Part shown: one piece after another, positions 1 through 13,640 of the stretch
Layout: every line of letters starts with the position of its first letter
Position numbering within the stretch: the first letter of the stretch is position 1
DNA from: Prochilodus magdalenae
Lineage: Eukaryota > Chordata > Actinopteri > Characiformes > Prochilodontidae
NCBI GenBank assembly: GCA_024036415.1
Contig: JAMWET010003181.1
Coordinates: 124,001 to 188,000 of the forward strand
Reading direction: 5' to 3'
Length of the DNA stretch: 64,000 bases
Translations under genes and position numbers: made by a program
Notes under the pieces: generated by a model
What the model was told of the DNA's origin: nothing
The model's input: only the letters and a program-made list of their open reading frames with translations
Database searches by the model: none

Positions 1-1999
1 TTAACCAAATAGTAATATTTGATATTTTAACAGACCTATCAAAATAATCATCAGTTGCAAGTCCACTTGGAAGTTCTTCACTGGCCACTAATGGCTTCTG
101 GACTGAACTCTGAACAGCTGCAGTGATTGGAGTCTTGATCAAGAGACCAGCACAACTCTGAAATAATGAGGGCCAATTTTGCAGGTCACTGTCTGTCACT
201 GGGTGGATTCTCACTCACTTGTGCGGCGTCATTGACACACCAAGGACATGGCCCCTAAGACCTCGTAGAATGAGTCCTAGCGCTGTAAAACATATAATAA
301 TTATTTTATTATTGGGATTCATTACCAGGTGACTCAACGGGGACAAGACCTAGAAATAGTAATCACAGTAACAGACCTGGTGTGGAACGTAAGAGCCTTA
401 ATATTATAGTCATTATTAATTTTATTAAAGTGGTGAAGTGATTGCGTCCTCTTTTTTCTCCTGTCAGTTTTTTTTAAGCAATCTTGTTCCTCCAAAGGCT
501 TTGACCCACCCCCCCAATAATGCAAAAAACATATGCCAGTCCACGGGAACCTGGCCGAGATCAGTTCTTCACATCATTACGGCCGTAGCGATAAGAGCTC
601 CATAGGTAGCGGTAAGCCTTTCCATCTCCTGCCTGCTCTGACCCTTAATGGCCCTCGCACTGGATCAGAAATCCTGCTGATTGGCGCTGTTGTGGCTCCC
701 GATAATTAAGTGTCTCTCTCATTTTTCTCCATAGCCGAAGCTTCGACAGCAACAAGGCGCCACCGAGCGAATGTGCTGCCTTTTTGAACCCGGGTTTAAC
801 AAGTATGTGTCAACAGCTGCAGCCGCCAAAACATTATCCAGTGTTTAGTGTCAGGCGGCACGGGGATTGGGCTAGTAAGCGAGAGCCTGGCTGGAGTTTC
901 ATTACTTATGGAGCCTGCGCTGTTTTCAGAGGGACTCATTAGATGGGCTGCAGACATATGCCACGACCGCCAGCCATCTGAAGAGCCATTTGTAAAAAGC
1001 CCAGAGGATGGCCCTGGTGTCGTCGTTGGTTCGTGTCAGGTTTTTTTTTTTTCTTTATTTGTTTGTTTGTTTGTTTGTTTGTTTATCATTATTTATTTCT
1101 TCCAGACCCGTGTTTGTTTGGATGCGTTCTGGGGTCGAGCTCTCTCTTGTTCAGGCTCAGTTTCCGAGGAGATTAATTGCGAGAAGTAAGCCAGAAGCTT
1201 TCGGGAGAGGCACACGGCTTTGGTGCAGCATCGCTTAATCAGGCCACTTTGATACTGATGATCAGAAGGAGCTGGCGGTGACTGCCATTAGCGAAGGAGG
1301 GTGGGGGTGTTGGCGGCACCAGAGCTTTTGTCGGCCTCCTCGTAAGCCCGCTGTGATTCTTCATAAATAGCCGACGCTGTTGAATGCCGTCACGAGAGAC
1401 TTGTGGGTGTGGAAGTGGGGAGGAGGGGTCAAAGCACCGCAATGAGTCACAGCAATTACTGTCCTGCAATTTACCCTGAGCTGTGCGAGGTGGATCCACG
1501 CCACAGCAAACTGACTCTTTCAACATCAATGGAAGAACGCGGGAGAAATTACCTGCTCCATATTTGAAAGGAGAGGCAAGGCTAGCAGGCCGCTGCTGCG
1601 CCTTGATTTAATGAAAGCTGTAAACAAAGTGGTGAGTGGAGGAAGGGGACCTCTTTGGAAGGCTGTGGAGCACATTTTAGAGTAATTATTGTCTAGAAGA
1701 GTATTACCAATCAAAGGTTTGGACACCTAATGTGAATACATGGTTTAACTATCTTGGAAATTATGCTTAGTGAATGTCTGTTGGAAAGTGCCCCAAGTGG
1801 GTGCTCATGGGGGTACTTGCAGAGAGTGGGCAAAGCTGGCAAGGCGAATGGGGGCACACAATATGGTTGAAATTATCATTCGATTTACTACTATGTGCAA
1901 AATTTTAGCTTCTGCTGTCACATAGCACACTGCATATGCTCTTAGGTCGCTCTTTATTAGATACGCTATGCTCTGGTTTGGTGTGGGATATGTTACACT

Positions 2000-2630
2000 C
2001 AGCATCAAAAGAATATATGCACAAATAGCTGCACCCAGACGGAATAAATTGACAGGAATGAAACTTGGTGGGTAGGTTTAACATTGTGAGACATGCAAAT
2101 GATTCACGTTCAGCCATGCACGTGATCACTGTACCTGGCCCAGCAGCCACGGTTGTGAATATCGAGTTAGCAGTGATGACCTCCATGAATCATCCAGGTA
2201 GTGCCAGCACAGCCCAGCATTGGCAGACGGCTGTACGACGCAGGACTACGTGCACACAGACCGTTAAGATGACGAAGGTTGCAATGGTGTTGTATAACGC
2301 TGTTATGGAGTGACCCAGAATGTAAGCAGCTCATCTGTAGTGACAAGTCGTGCTTTTTAGGTGAAGGCGACCAAATAATCTGTGTGAGAAGGCATTGTGG
2401 TCAGCGTCAAGACGAGGGGTTTGTTGTCGTACCTCCAGAAGGCCTGGTGTCACTCCACCTTCACCCCTATGGCAAAATCTGCAGGAACCGTGTGAGAATA
2501 TTCCAGCTGCAGGGAATGGATTATCACCGGACACCGTTATTTACTGTTCCTGGAAACCTTTTATATTCCTTTCCGAATAGCACTTCAATCTGACACATCT
2601 GCTTCTGGGTACAACTATTCTTTTGATGAT
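2000..2630 (+). mobile_element. Internally deleted Tc1/mariner-like element, copy A
   Basis: The ends are inverted: atcaaaagaat with agctgcacccag near 2006-2040, against ctgggtacaactattctttt and gatgatgag near 2606-2632. Inside, the frame from about 2310 reads WSDPECKQLICSDKSC then RRHCGQRQ. This is a decayed form of the Tc1 transposase block around the second catalytic Asp (FSDESRF in intact members). A second piece near 2478-2550 corresponds to the C-terminal LQELCENIHAAWDGL-type segment. The central DDE part between them is missing. Four related copies occur in this window, so this is a non-autonomous deletion derivative. Family assignment rests on motif recall, not a search. Confidence 0.72.
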
Positions 2631-5249
2631 GAGAGTATTTTTATGTCTGTGTAGTGCATTACGTAGAAAGTAGGACACCATTTGAGATTTAGCCTAAGGC
2701 TGCCGCTTATTATGCAAACTGTATAGCTCCGCCCACGGATTTTAAAAGAAGTAGTGAAGTAATGGCACCATCAGCACACTCGAGACACAACAGAGCCAAA
2801 GTGTGACAAAGAGACAGAACTGTTAATTAATAAGGTTCTTTTCCACCAAATCGTTCTACAGGGGACTTCTACTACTCCAGTTACCAAACAGAGTGTATGC
2901 ACTGACATCACTTTCAGTGGGACTAAGTGGCAAAACATTCTGCAGCAAGGCTATGGATGTTCATTAGTGGAAACAGCGAAACCATGGATGAAACAAGCTC
3001 AGTGAATAAATCTGCTCAAATTAAAGACAGCTGACAGTAAAATAGGTGAACATCTTGTGATCATCGTAATCTTTAACGTTTCTTTGTTCTGAGTATAACT
3101 TCCAAATCTGTTATCAGTTATCTGGCTAACAGTCTAAACTTGCTTTGTGGAATTTCCCGTTTTAAGGAAAACTGTTCTGGCTAGCCAACACTGTCTAACC
3201 AACCCCCCATTAGTTTGTAACACAGTAGGCTCATCAACATGGATGCTTTTAATAAAAGCTGACATAAACTTTTTTTTTTTTACAGCGTGAAAATGAACAA
3301 AGTATTAAAGTACTTAAATAACAAGTAATCTGTACAGTATATTACCTTGTTTTATGATTTGTACCTCAAAATCCAGCATACCTGACACAAAATGGCAACA
3401 GCAAATCCAGGTTTCATTACCTGGAATACAGTTGTTTGAATTTTCTTGTTCCACCCTAAATAGGTGCAACGGTTTCATTCTGGCACATCAGGCGTCATAA
3501 TAATAACTGCTGCCCCATTTAAGATTCAATGGCCAAATTTAAACAAGAAGCTGGCAAATGATCAATTTCCTTGTCTTTAGCTTCAGCAGTTTGTAGAAGC
3601 ATCACTCTGAATTCTTGCTGAATTTTTTTTGTACAGCCAATCACAGATCATTATTGTACTTTACTTTACAGATCATTATTTTTCTGTGCTATTCACAAAG
3701 AATGCTAACATTGACGCTGGTCTTTTTGCCACTTTAACCGCCGTGACTTCTACCAACTGTGACTTAGCATGCATACCCTCTGTTGGGGCTACATCACAGC
3801 ATATTTTGAACAGCACCTTCTCACACACACAGGCTGCGTCTGGTTTAAACGGTGTTATTCTGATGGTACACGGTCTTTCAGTGCATGCTTTTGGCTCTGT
3901 CAATGTGAAAGGAATTCTGTAAACAGCATGTCTTTTCAGACACTGACAGTTTCCACCTGGTTTTAAAAGACAAAGTAAGGTCGACTCAAAACTAACCACT
4001 GCAAGTTGCTCAAACTTTAGTAAATCCAGCAAAATATTGATTAACTGCTTGTAAAAAAATATCTCCACCCAATTTTTCATGGTCCTCCATCCCCATGAAG
4101 AAAAGATGCGTTTTACCAGTTGCACAAACCGTAAACTGTGTTTATGCTGCAGTTTTGTACGTCACAGGCAGACTGCGTCTGTGATAAAGGCTTGGTTGGG
4201 TCAGTATAAGACCCGCCAATTGCAATTTTCTTGGTGGATTGCAGTGTCTGTTTTATTTATTTTAATTTTTTTGCTTTAGAGGAAAATTCTATCTATAAAA
4301 TCTACTGTTTTATAGGGCGCACCTTTTTTCTTTTTACGATCCTCCAGTTAAAAAGGGCAGTGTTTGTACTTTCCCAAATAAGAACAGCTGCTACAAGTAA
4401 TAGAAAGAGAAGAATAGTCTTAAACAAGCCAGCTTTAGCTTCTCGCTCACTGTAACTGGAAATCTTTGTCCACCCACTAAGCAGACTGACTGAACGCTGA
4501 CATCAAGTTGGATGTCCAAATGTCAGCTGTAAAACTAATGCGGCTGTGAGTGGTGTCTGAAACTGGGAAATACCACTTGTCACACTTGTAAATTTCTCTC
4601 AAGCAGCTGGCAAGGTCGTAACTGGTAAGCTTGGGATTCTAGATGATGCACAGGTTTGTGAGCTGTGACGAATGACGCAAACTTTAACCTTTAAAATGAG
4701 TGAAAAAGACTCTATCTCTTAGATCTGTGAGCTTTTTAATATGGAAAATTAGAAGCAGCATTATGCTCTCTGGACCTCAGCTGTTTTCACATGGGGGACA
4801 TCTGTGAGCGAGCCCTTAAATGGAGTGAAGTCGTAGTTACTAGTTAACCATTCAGGACGAACAATCTACCAATGAGCACCTGAACACAGCATAACTGCTG
4901 CTTCGGATTCGGTTTGTAGCAACTGCGTGTGGAGCATGCCATCGAATTACAGTGGGGGTGAGGGTGAGTGGGATTCTGTGGGTGGCTGTGGTGTGCTGTG
5001 TCCCATAAGTAAATTTGACCAGTTTAGATTCGGCTATTTGAGACTGCTCTGCCATTCATGACTGATCAAGCTGAAGACAACTCGATTCCTGTCACCAACC
5101 GAATGACTAGTGCATCTTTTGATCTTGAATGAGCAGTTCCAAGGATTAACCCTGGATGACCTTTGACATTATGTTGAGGTTCTGTAGCAGTTCTCCAGAA
5201 TTGCACGTAATCTTTTTCAAAATTGTTCTTTAAGGAACCAAACAGTGTG

Positions 5250-5337
5250 ATTTATTTATTTATGTATGTATTTATTTATTTATTTAGCTATGTGATTTAT
5301 TTATTTATGTATGTATTTATTTATTTATTTAGCTATG
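5250..5337 (+). repeat. 45-bp tandem duplication of an ATTT-rich segment
   Basis: The segment starting gtgatttatttatttatgta and ending atttagcta occurs twice in direct succession with almost no change. Confidence 0.9.
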
Positions 5338-5540
5338 GCATCACATGTCCAAAGAACACTTTGTGGCGCTTTCTTTTCACTTTTCAAGACTATATTTCCT
5401 AGTTTTAAGATGTAAAATGTGTAAATGGCAAAAAACTAAAATAAAATTAAAAAGAATACTCTTCTTTGATCAGGTATGTCGAATCCCATGGCTGGTAGTG
5501 TACCTCAGTCATTAGAAGAATTATTTGGTCAGATTTAAAT

Positions 5541-5583
5541 GTATACGTGTGTGTGTGTGTGTGTGTGTGTTTGTGTGTATATA

Positions 5584-5672
<89 letters not shown>

Positions 5673-5675
5673 ATG

Positions 5676-5718
<43 letters not shown>
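5541..5718. repeat. TG / TATG / TA compound microsatellite
   Basis: Interrupted (GT)n runs are followed by (GTAT)n and a pure (AT)n run. The open frames on both strands here are repeat artefacts. Confidence 0.97.
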
Positions 5719-8250
5719 TACACAATGATACCTTTTTCCAGCCTTTCTTTGAGTCACGTCCATGCCGTATTTCAAATGGGTCAGAGTTAGACATGTGTGA
5801 AAAGTTGCTGTGTCTCCCTAGACCGAAACTCATTCAGCACTTTGAAAGCTGCATGTTGCCTTCACAAATTCCACGTAAACAAACAAAGCCCTCGGAGGAG
5901 GCAGCTCTCCGCTGAATAACAAACGCACAAACGCGGTGGGTGTGTTTACGTGTGAGCCAAATCCTTGCTCTGTTGTGCAGATCTGGATGTAATGGTTCTT
6001 TTAACTGCCTTATCGATGACTTTGCAACGGAGCTTTGATGCGTTTTGGAAACGGATTTCAGGAGATTGTTGTTCTCACTAATGCAAAGCCGTGCTATCAG
6101 AGGCAGTTATGAAGAGACAGCCTCCCATTCCTGAGGCGGAGGTTTAACAATTTTGTTGCTGTTACCTTAACACACCCTTATACCTCTGAAACGCTGGCTC
6201 AGTAGGAGAAGGAGAATTAACGTTCTTTCATGTGCTTTAATTAATGAGATTTTATTTCAAGTTATCTTGAACTACTTCTGTTGGTCCATTTGTCACATGA
6301 TATGAAGAACACAAAGATGGATGTATGCAGTTCTGATATGCAATAATATGCATTTAATATGAACCAATACCAGCGACAAGAGAGAATGGAGTCGAAGCCC
6401 TTCAACGGCTGCCCTTTTCTCTGGCATTTGTATGGAAATGTGGGATGAGCTTTTGAGCATTCCATCCTTGTAGTGGAGAGCTAACTAGCCCAGGGCGTCC
6501 GCTCGATCGCTACGTGCCTTCCTGGGCCTCCGTCTTAATAGGCTTTTTCAAAGCGGCGCAAGGACACCTTGTGAAGGAGAGTAAATGAGTCCGGCAGGCT
6601 CCTCCCGGCTGCTAAAGGGCGGGCACAAGCCCTCTTGGCCACGGTGGCGTCCCACGCTCTCTGCCAAAGGCGGGCGCACTTCAGATGTGTGACTTCAGAG
6701 GACTTTCCCGCCGCTCATCCCTCCCTTTTTCCAGTGCGCTGCTTTATTGGTACATTTGCATCTATTTTTCATCAATCATCATTTAAATTTGCCTCCGCTT
6801 CAAATAGGAGCTGGACCGGAGCTGCCTGATTATTTTTTTTTGTGTTTGTTTTTTTTTATACAGGGCTTTATTTGAAATGCTCCTTGCTTTTCTCTGCTGT
6901 TTTTTTTTTTTTTTTTTTTTGGAAAGAGAAGGTGCCTTTTTTTATTGGCCACACAGGACGCGCTTGATTGTAATCCAAGTAATATTGGATTATGTGGCGA
7001 CATAGTGAATGATTCCCAATGGCAAGTGCGGGTAATTTCCATGTAGTGAATGCACGCGTACAACTGTGCACTCGAGCAACCCTTTCTATTTGACGAAATG
7101 CCCCTTTTTTCTGGGAACATTCATTATCTTAACACGCATTGCCTATTCCCCGATGCCTCTCAGTGTGACTTAATAAACTTTCTATTGAGACGAATGTCTG
7201 AAATCAGCAGGAGACACAGCTGGGTGTCAGTGGAGGATCCTAATTCTGGCAGTTTTGCACTGCATCCAGGAAGCCCTTTATGGCACAGAAATGACACCAG
7301 GATGGCACATGTCACATCGTTTCATCGGCGGGTGATTCATCTCTTAACCAATAAACATTAATCCGCCACGCCTGTCTCTCGCTGAATGAGCGAGGAAGCG
7401 TTCTTTGCCAGTGCTACAGGAGGCGGCGTGAGAGAGACGCGTGAAATGAGGTGCCTCAGTCATCGTTTCCCCACAAGGCCCGGCTGCCCGCCATCCCTCA
7501 GCCTGTCAGGCACCGTCGTTTTGCCGTTACGCCTCTTGTGAAATGACCTGTCAAGGTGGTAAATTTATTTGTACTTATCTGCAGGTTGACTGTAATGGTG
7601 AGGATTCAGGGATTTCAATCATTTCTTGCTCAGGCTGAGGCGGGTTAGCCAGGGTTGGAGTCGCCACTTCAGGGACGGGGGATGCAAATGAGCTCCTGCT
7701 GGGTCTCGGTTAATGAGGGAGCCCATGTTAAACTTGGCCCTTTGGGGCTTGGTTTTGGATGTTCTCACTGTAAGGCAGGTTTTGGTACCTGTGGTGTGTG
7801 AAGTGTCACAGCCATGGTATAGTACTGAGGAGAACAATCAACTGACTTCCTAGAGAACCTTTTAGTTTGAGTTTAATTAAAGAAATATCCGTTGTAAGTT
7901 TTCTATTGAGCCAAAAAGTGGTTCTACTGTGGTGCGTCAAAACATTTTGGCACCATTACCCACACTGCTCATTATAGTGTTTGCACAGTAGTCACCAACA
8001 TCTTAAAGGCAAAACCACTTTAACTTCTTACCCCTCTATAGCCACTTCCCTATGTATTGTCTAAGTGCTTACAGTATTGTAATTTAGGGTCATGGGTGTA
8101 TATTTTTGACAACGGGGCTAATTCTTCTCATTCCTATAGCTTTGTTCCATTCTTCTTTATGCTTTCTCCTTATTATGCAGCTTTCAGACAAAATAAAAAT
8201 ATGTAATACCTTAAACTGTAGGCTTATTATTAGGTTAAATTCATGGTAAT

Positions 8251-8291
8251 TAATTTAGCAGATGCTTTTATCCAAAGTGACCTACAGTACA
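8251..8291 (+). repeat. Short teleost repeat core
   Basis: The stretch ttagcagatgcttttatcca with aagtgacctacagta matches a motif recurrent in fish transposon-derived repeats (agacgcttttatccaaagcg in consensus form). Only this core is recognisable. Confidence 0.45.
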
Positions 8292-9067
8292 CAGATGGTA
8301 AGCTCACTGGAAAAAATAAAAAAAGCAATTCACTACCTAATGGCATGTAATACCACTCACACAAATAACAGCTGAAATCCGATTTGGTGTGGACTGGACC
8401 ACATTAATGTTTAGCCACTCTTGCCTCAAAAAACTGTGCATTTGGGTTAGATTTGGTGGATGCCTTCCCAGGCACAATTCTAGAGAGAATGTGATGTAGA
8501 TTGGAATTTAGTAGACCTGTATGATTATTCACCTTCATACACCTGCAAATTTAGCTAGTTCCTAAGTATGGCCTTTGGCTCGCAGTCACTCCTTTTTGCC
8601 AATTGTTAACATCTGCTTTGGATCCATTTTCAACATGTCAAACAAGACATTCACTGTACTGTACCACTTTTCTCAATCTATGGATCCAGTCACCCACACC
8701 ACAGGTATTTAAAACCCAGTTATTCTTATGCAACGCCATCTGCAGGAGCCTAAAGTTACTACCGCCTTTAAATATGCATGGTAATTTCTTTTCCGTGAAC
8801 TTTTTACAGTGTTAGTGCGAGAGTCAGAGGTTACCTGTCTTAAAAAGCAGCAATAGATATTTAACAGACAGTCAAACAACTACATATATACTGTATTTTT
8901 TCAGGATTTATTGTGCCCACCATTTGTATTCCAGCTTCCATTCTTTTTGGGAGGCGTGCCTTCAGTTTTTCCTAGAAACCTCCAGGGGTATTTTACCACA
9001 CCTTCAGTGTTCTAATGATCCAGAGAGTCACGAACACATTCAGTGACAGTTTTAGTAGTCTACCAGA

Positions 9068-9660
9068 TCATGCACGCTTGTTAGGACCTTGTTAGACGTT
9101 TCACACTTGGCTGTGCATGTGACGTAAGCAAGACATGCCTTATGACTGTACCGGACTGCCTCGCACATGTGCACAGACTGTTACAACAACTGCTCGTAAC
9201 ACCACATCAACGTCGGCAAAGACTGCAGTGGTGCCGTGCCAGGCTGTCATAGAATGACCCAAAATGGCAGTGGATCATTATCCGTGAATCTGTGTGTGGA
9301 GGCATTGCGGGCAGCGCCAAAATAAAAGGTTTGTTGTGTCACGCGCAACACGTCCAGCAGGCCTAGTGTCACTCCAACTTCATCCTTACCACAAAATCTG
9401 CAGGAACTGTGTGAGAATATTCACGCTGCATGGGATGGATTAGGACATCATTTGGAACCTCTCCAACTCCATGCCGAGAAGGACATGGCGGCTCAACACC
9501 ATACTAAGAGAACCTATTTATGTATCGAGGCTTAATAAATATTGCCTCTATCAGTCTAGATTTATTAGCATTTGTTGTCCTTGGTGACCTTTATCTTTCT
9601 TCCAAATACGGTTGCAATCTGACACTTCCTTCTGCGTGTAACATCTTTTTAATGATAATG
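9068..9660 (+). mobile_element. Tc1/mariner-like deletion element, copy B
   Basis: Same layout as the copy near 2 kb: a spacer with repeated track around 9110-9250, the gaatgacccaaaatggcag block near 9251-9270, the ggaggcattgcgggcagcgc block near 9299-9318, and the ENIHAAWDGL-type C-terminal segment near 9414-9445 followed by a decayed SMPR-like stretch. The 3' end (about 9612-9658) matches the terminal region of the other copies in diverged form. The 5' end is uncertain because no clear terminal inverted repeat is visible. No open reading frame survives. Confidence 0.65.
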
Positions 9661-12423
9661 AATCAAGAAATATATCTTGAAAATGGTTGATTTGACTGGA
9701 TAATATGTAAATCAGTGCTGGGAACAAGCCCCTGACCTAAGCACTGTAATACTAGCCTCATACTCAACCAGATGAGTTACAGGAGCAGGTATAATCTCCA
9801 GAAATATTATTTAGTTTGTATTATGGATTATTCTGTAAGTACAAGCGTTTATGTTGTTATGGCTGAAATGTTGGCCTCATATATAGACTGCTGCAGTTGT
9901 ACCACTGAAACTTGTGGTTATGGATGCACAGTGTTAGGAGCTGGTTGTCATGGGAGTAAAGGAAAGATATATAAATGATTAAAACTCCTACCTAAACTTA
10001 CCTAAAGCTGCTCATCTTCAAAGCAGAACCTAAACCCATTCATCATTTTATCGTCCAATCAGTGTCAGTTACTTCACATAATTTCACAAACCATCACCTC
10101 AAGTCCCTCTTTCCCCAACGAAGGACTGAATCCTCCATTTGAAGCTTCACAAACGCCAGCGTGTCTTGGTCCATAAGCGGTCCACTTGCTCTGGGCAGTA
10201 ATTGGCTGTATTGATTAATAGCAGTGCTTTAGGCTGTAATGCACCGGTTTGGTTTCGCAGTGACTCTGCTGCTCAGGGTGGCCATTACCTCAATCCCAGG
10301 AGGACGCAGCATGCTCTTTGTGGCACTCGTGCACGCCGTCAGACGGAGGCTAATCTATTCATCACACATGGGCCGGTGACCGCTTGAGCCGCATGCTTAT
10401 CGGGCCACTTCAGGCCCCTTGCCCAGGGAGCGCTAAACTCGCTGTTCGCACCTTCATTTACGAAAGGCGCACAAGGGATATCTACATCAGCGGTTTCACC
10501 ATAGCTGAGAAAACCGCAATCTGTCCCGGACCCGTTCTACTCCCAAAGCAGAACCAATTGTGGAGAAGCACAACAGTTCAGAGAGATACGTGGAGGTGGG
10601 GGAGGGATTTGTGCCTTCCCAGTGCAGACTTGTATCCATATATTCGATTTGGCATACATGAATGTAGCTGCCTACCTCAGCAGGAAACTGAATATGTTGG
10701 GGCGATGCATCACATGACTGGAAATGAAGGTTGTGCCACCTGATTTTTGTATTAATGTTATCAGACATCTGCCAACGGTTCTCTAGAGCCGCACGTGTGA
10801 CTGGGAGGGGGCTTCATGAGTTATGCTGAATAGCCTCAAATTCCGGTGTAAGTGTCAGATCATTGAAAAGACAGTTCATTTCCATATTTTCTCATTTTCT
10901 GGTTCCTGGCCCTCATGCCGTTGTTGTAGACTTTTCCACGGCAAGAAATGGGCGGGAGGGTCGTAGAGAATTCATCCATGCACTCATGCGCTCACATTGC
11001 TTTGAATACACGGTTAGAGTCTTGGGATTAGTGGTATTTTTAGCACTAAATCAAGGCACGCGTGCAGAACTGAGACCATAACTGTCAAGGCTTCAAAATG
11101 AACAGTCCACGAGAGCATTTTGAGACACAACAGCCGGCATTTACAAGTGCAATACATTAAGCTTGGTGTAGCATAAAGGGCCTGTTAATTTGCCACCCTT
11201 GTATGGTTGAGATACTTTCCCTTGTTTTGTGTGCATTGCGCATAACGCTGGAAGACCCCGGCACTTGCATTTTAACGAAGTTTCTATGGCAACATGGCCA
11301 TTACTCCTGGAGAGCGAAGGTGTGGAGGATTCTCGACGCGAAGTGGCTAGTCACAAGTGCCTACAGATAGCATCCGAACACCCCAGGATATGAAGCTACT
11401 TTAGGGATGAGGGTTTTCTCTTTTTTTTTCCCCCCTGTTTTTCCACCTCAATGCTTAATTTATGCTCATGGCTTCGTGTCCTGGGGTGCTGATTGAGGTG
11501 TTTGATGAAAGTCTGCTATAGCTAGCATGAATTAATATTCATTTCTGCGGGAGGACTCTGTGGATCAAGGGGGTCACAGGCACTGGGTAACTGTCTTGAG
11601 TTCCTCTGCTGCTGAAAGTTTCTAACTACGTTGTTGAAGTTGCATTGGAAGTGCTCTAAATATCGATATATAGTAAACATTTGATTAAGTTTCATGGATT
11701 CATTTGATGTAGGGGTGGCATGGTTGTCATCAAGATGTGAAATGATGGTCCAGGACCATCTAATTGAGCTTTGGAGCCCCTGAAAGTCAAAAAAATCTAA
11801 ATTCCGGGGGATAACCTGAAAATAAATTTATGATGACCTTATGTTGCTATTGTTTAGCTGCTTTACTCACAGGCTTCAGTTAGCAACTTAAGCTGTAGCA
11901 CTGGTCTGTCTCCAGGTGGCGCTCTAGCAAATTGGTGAGACAGCAGCCAGCCAGCACTGGGTTGGTGAGCCAGCTTGGGACCCCCTGGATATCAGGGGTA
12001 TTTTGCACTTTGATTGTTATGATAAAATAAAGTTGCTTTAAATTTGTATTCGTTATAAAAGTCACAGAATGCACCGACTTAGAGGCAGTATGCTGTAGCC
12101 TTTAAGGCCTGAAGCTACTTGTTGTGTTGAGTAGATACAACTCTGCGTCTTAGTTTTACTGCACTAGGTCAAATCTATATCCATAGTAGATGATATCTGG
12201 CCTGAAGTTTGCATTAAGGTGACAATCTTAAGTCTATAATGAAAGAAATGCTAGTTATAGTTTACCTCAGCTAGCCTAGCGTATTTTACCTCATGCGATT
12301 TGACTGGAAAACAACAGGCCTTCAAGGAGTTAATTTACCAAAACATAATACACAGGCTCTGCACCGCCTTCTGTGGGAGATGTATGAAGTTCAAACATCT
12401 CTGTGGTCAGTGATGGTCAGGGA

Positions 12424-12541
12424 AGGTTAATGAATTGAGCAGCACCAGATGTGCCCAGTCAGTAATTGTAAACCTACAAAGTCCATCTGTATGATGGGTG
12501 GTTTTGATTAAAATGCCAGTTAGGTAGAAGGTAGGTATTCC
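12424..12541 (+). repeat. MITE-like fragment related to the 16.7-kb fold-back element
   Basis: Shares the track gagcagcac, cagtaattgtaaacctacaa, aaatg and aggtagaaggtaggtat with 15166-15271. It resembles the right arm of the fold-back MITE (ctgtaattgtagaactacaa). No inverted partner was found nearby, so it is a solo fragment. Diverged; moderate confidence. Confidence 0.45.
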
Positions 12542-13524
12542 AAATGACCGGGCAAAGCCTTGGTCCTGAAAGTCCAACCCCATGCATGTAGCTACTGTTC
12601 TGCTGCGAGTAGTTACTCTTAATTTGCACGCTTCATTGTATGGACCAGGCAAATTCTGATCAATACATAAGGCACAGGTTCTAGACTGCCCTCCGGGGGA
12701 GTTCAGACTTCTGGTGATATGAGAATGTATAATGTAAGAGTCTAATTTGCATATTAACACTATTTGCTTTGCTATTTACTGCTGTATTTTAGTGCATTGA
12801 CCTTATACTGTTTGAGTTCTTTAAAGTTCAGTGAGTACTTGAATATTAGAAAAAGTACGCAGCATGACTTTCTATGGGCATCATAGGTATCATTGGTACA
12901 TATAGCAAAATGAAGACATGAAGACCAAATGTAGAGACCCTATGATGCAACATTCTCATAATAACTCCACCAAACCCCATCTCCCCCCAAAATAACGTGT
13001 GTCATGGAAAAAGTGAAATGTCAAAAGTATCGTAATGTCAGAATGTGGTTTTGCTACATCACTGAGTCCTGTTGTTGTAGAGTTAAAGTACGTTTTAATT
13101 TTATTTTTTTTTATTAGTGTTTATCGAGATTTAATTCTGATTGAACGATATCAGTCCTTCTAGGCAAGCTAATACACAAAGTGGCCACATATCAAATACA
13201 CATGCAGCATTTGATGACATCAGCTCTATTGATTTGACCACTGTGGTGCCAGGAAATCCTGAACTACAGTGTCAGCTGTCCCAAAAAAGTGGACTCTCTA
13301 TGAGTCTGGTAATCTACTCCTTTCAGCAGGTCTCAAGTGGGAAATGTTGCTGTATGGCTTATACTGCCATTCATTTTGAGAGCCATTTCAACTGTTGCTC
13401 ATACAAATCCATGACCTTGGAAGCACTGTTTGACATTTCAAGAGTTTTCAAAGTCCACTTCTTTCCAAACTGTAAGCCTACAAAGAGAACATAAGTGTGT
13501 GTCCATGTTTGTGTCCCATCCTAG

Positions 13525-13640
13525 CTGGGAAGTACTGCGCTTTCTCTTGTCTAACCTGCGTTGGTGGATGGAGGAGTACCGTTTTGACGGCTTCAGGTTT
13601 GATGGGGTCACGTCCATGCTCTACCACCATCACGGCGTTG
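13525..13640 (+). CDS. gbe1: GBE1 exon 8: catalytic nucleophile segment
   Basis: This 116-nt exon follows an AG at 13523-13524 and ends before a GT at 13641. Its first base closes a Ser codon and its last base opens a Gly codon, giving human residues 331-370. The translation reads [14 protein letters not shown], then [17 protein letters not shown], then [16 protein letters not shown] is the GH13 conserved region holding the nucleophile Asp (human D357), encoded at 13601-13603; the Arg two residues before it is the usual GH13 invariant Arg. The YHHHG run is also typical of eukaryotic branching enzymes. The segment builds part of the (beta/alpha)8 barrel. The reading frame would run on to 13693 if the intron were retained. 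Identity is very secure; the start is fixed by the splice site and phase. Confidence 0.96.

Larger units (their letters stand above)
1..13524 (+). other. GBE1 intron 7, 3' part (inferred)
   Basis: No coding exon was found upstream of 13525. The preceding GBE1 residues should be a segment ending in SRLF plus Tyr/Ala/Ser; I looked for it in the forward frames and did not see it, so this is read as intron. Contents are two Tc1-like deletion elements (about 2000-2630 and 9068-9660), a GTTT run at 1055-1084, an ATTT tandem duplication (5250-5337), a TG/TA array (5541-5718), poly-T at 6899-6920 and a MITE-like fragment near 12424-12541. Blocks around 540-900, 6470-6830, 7080-7480 and 10150-10480 are GC-richer and non-repetitive. 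Short open frames here have no recognisable homology. Confidence 0.75.

Noticed and set aside
5447..5915. Cys-Val and Thr-His repeat frames
   Set aside because: Translation of the TG/TA microsatellite.
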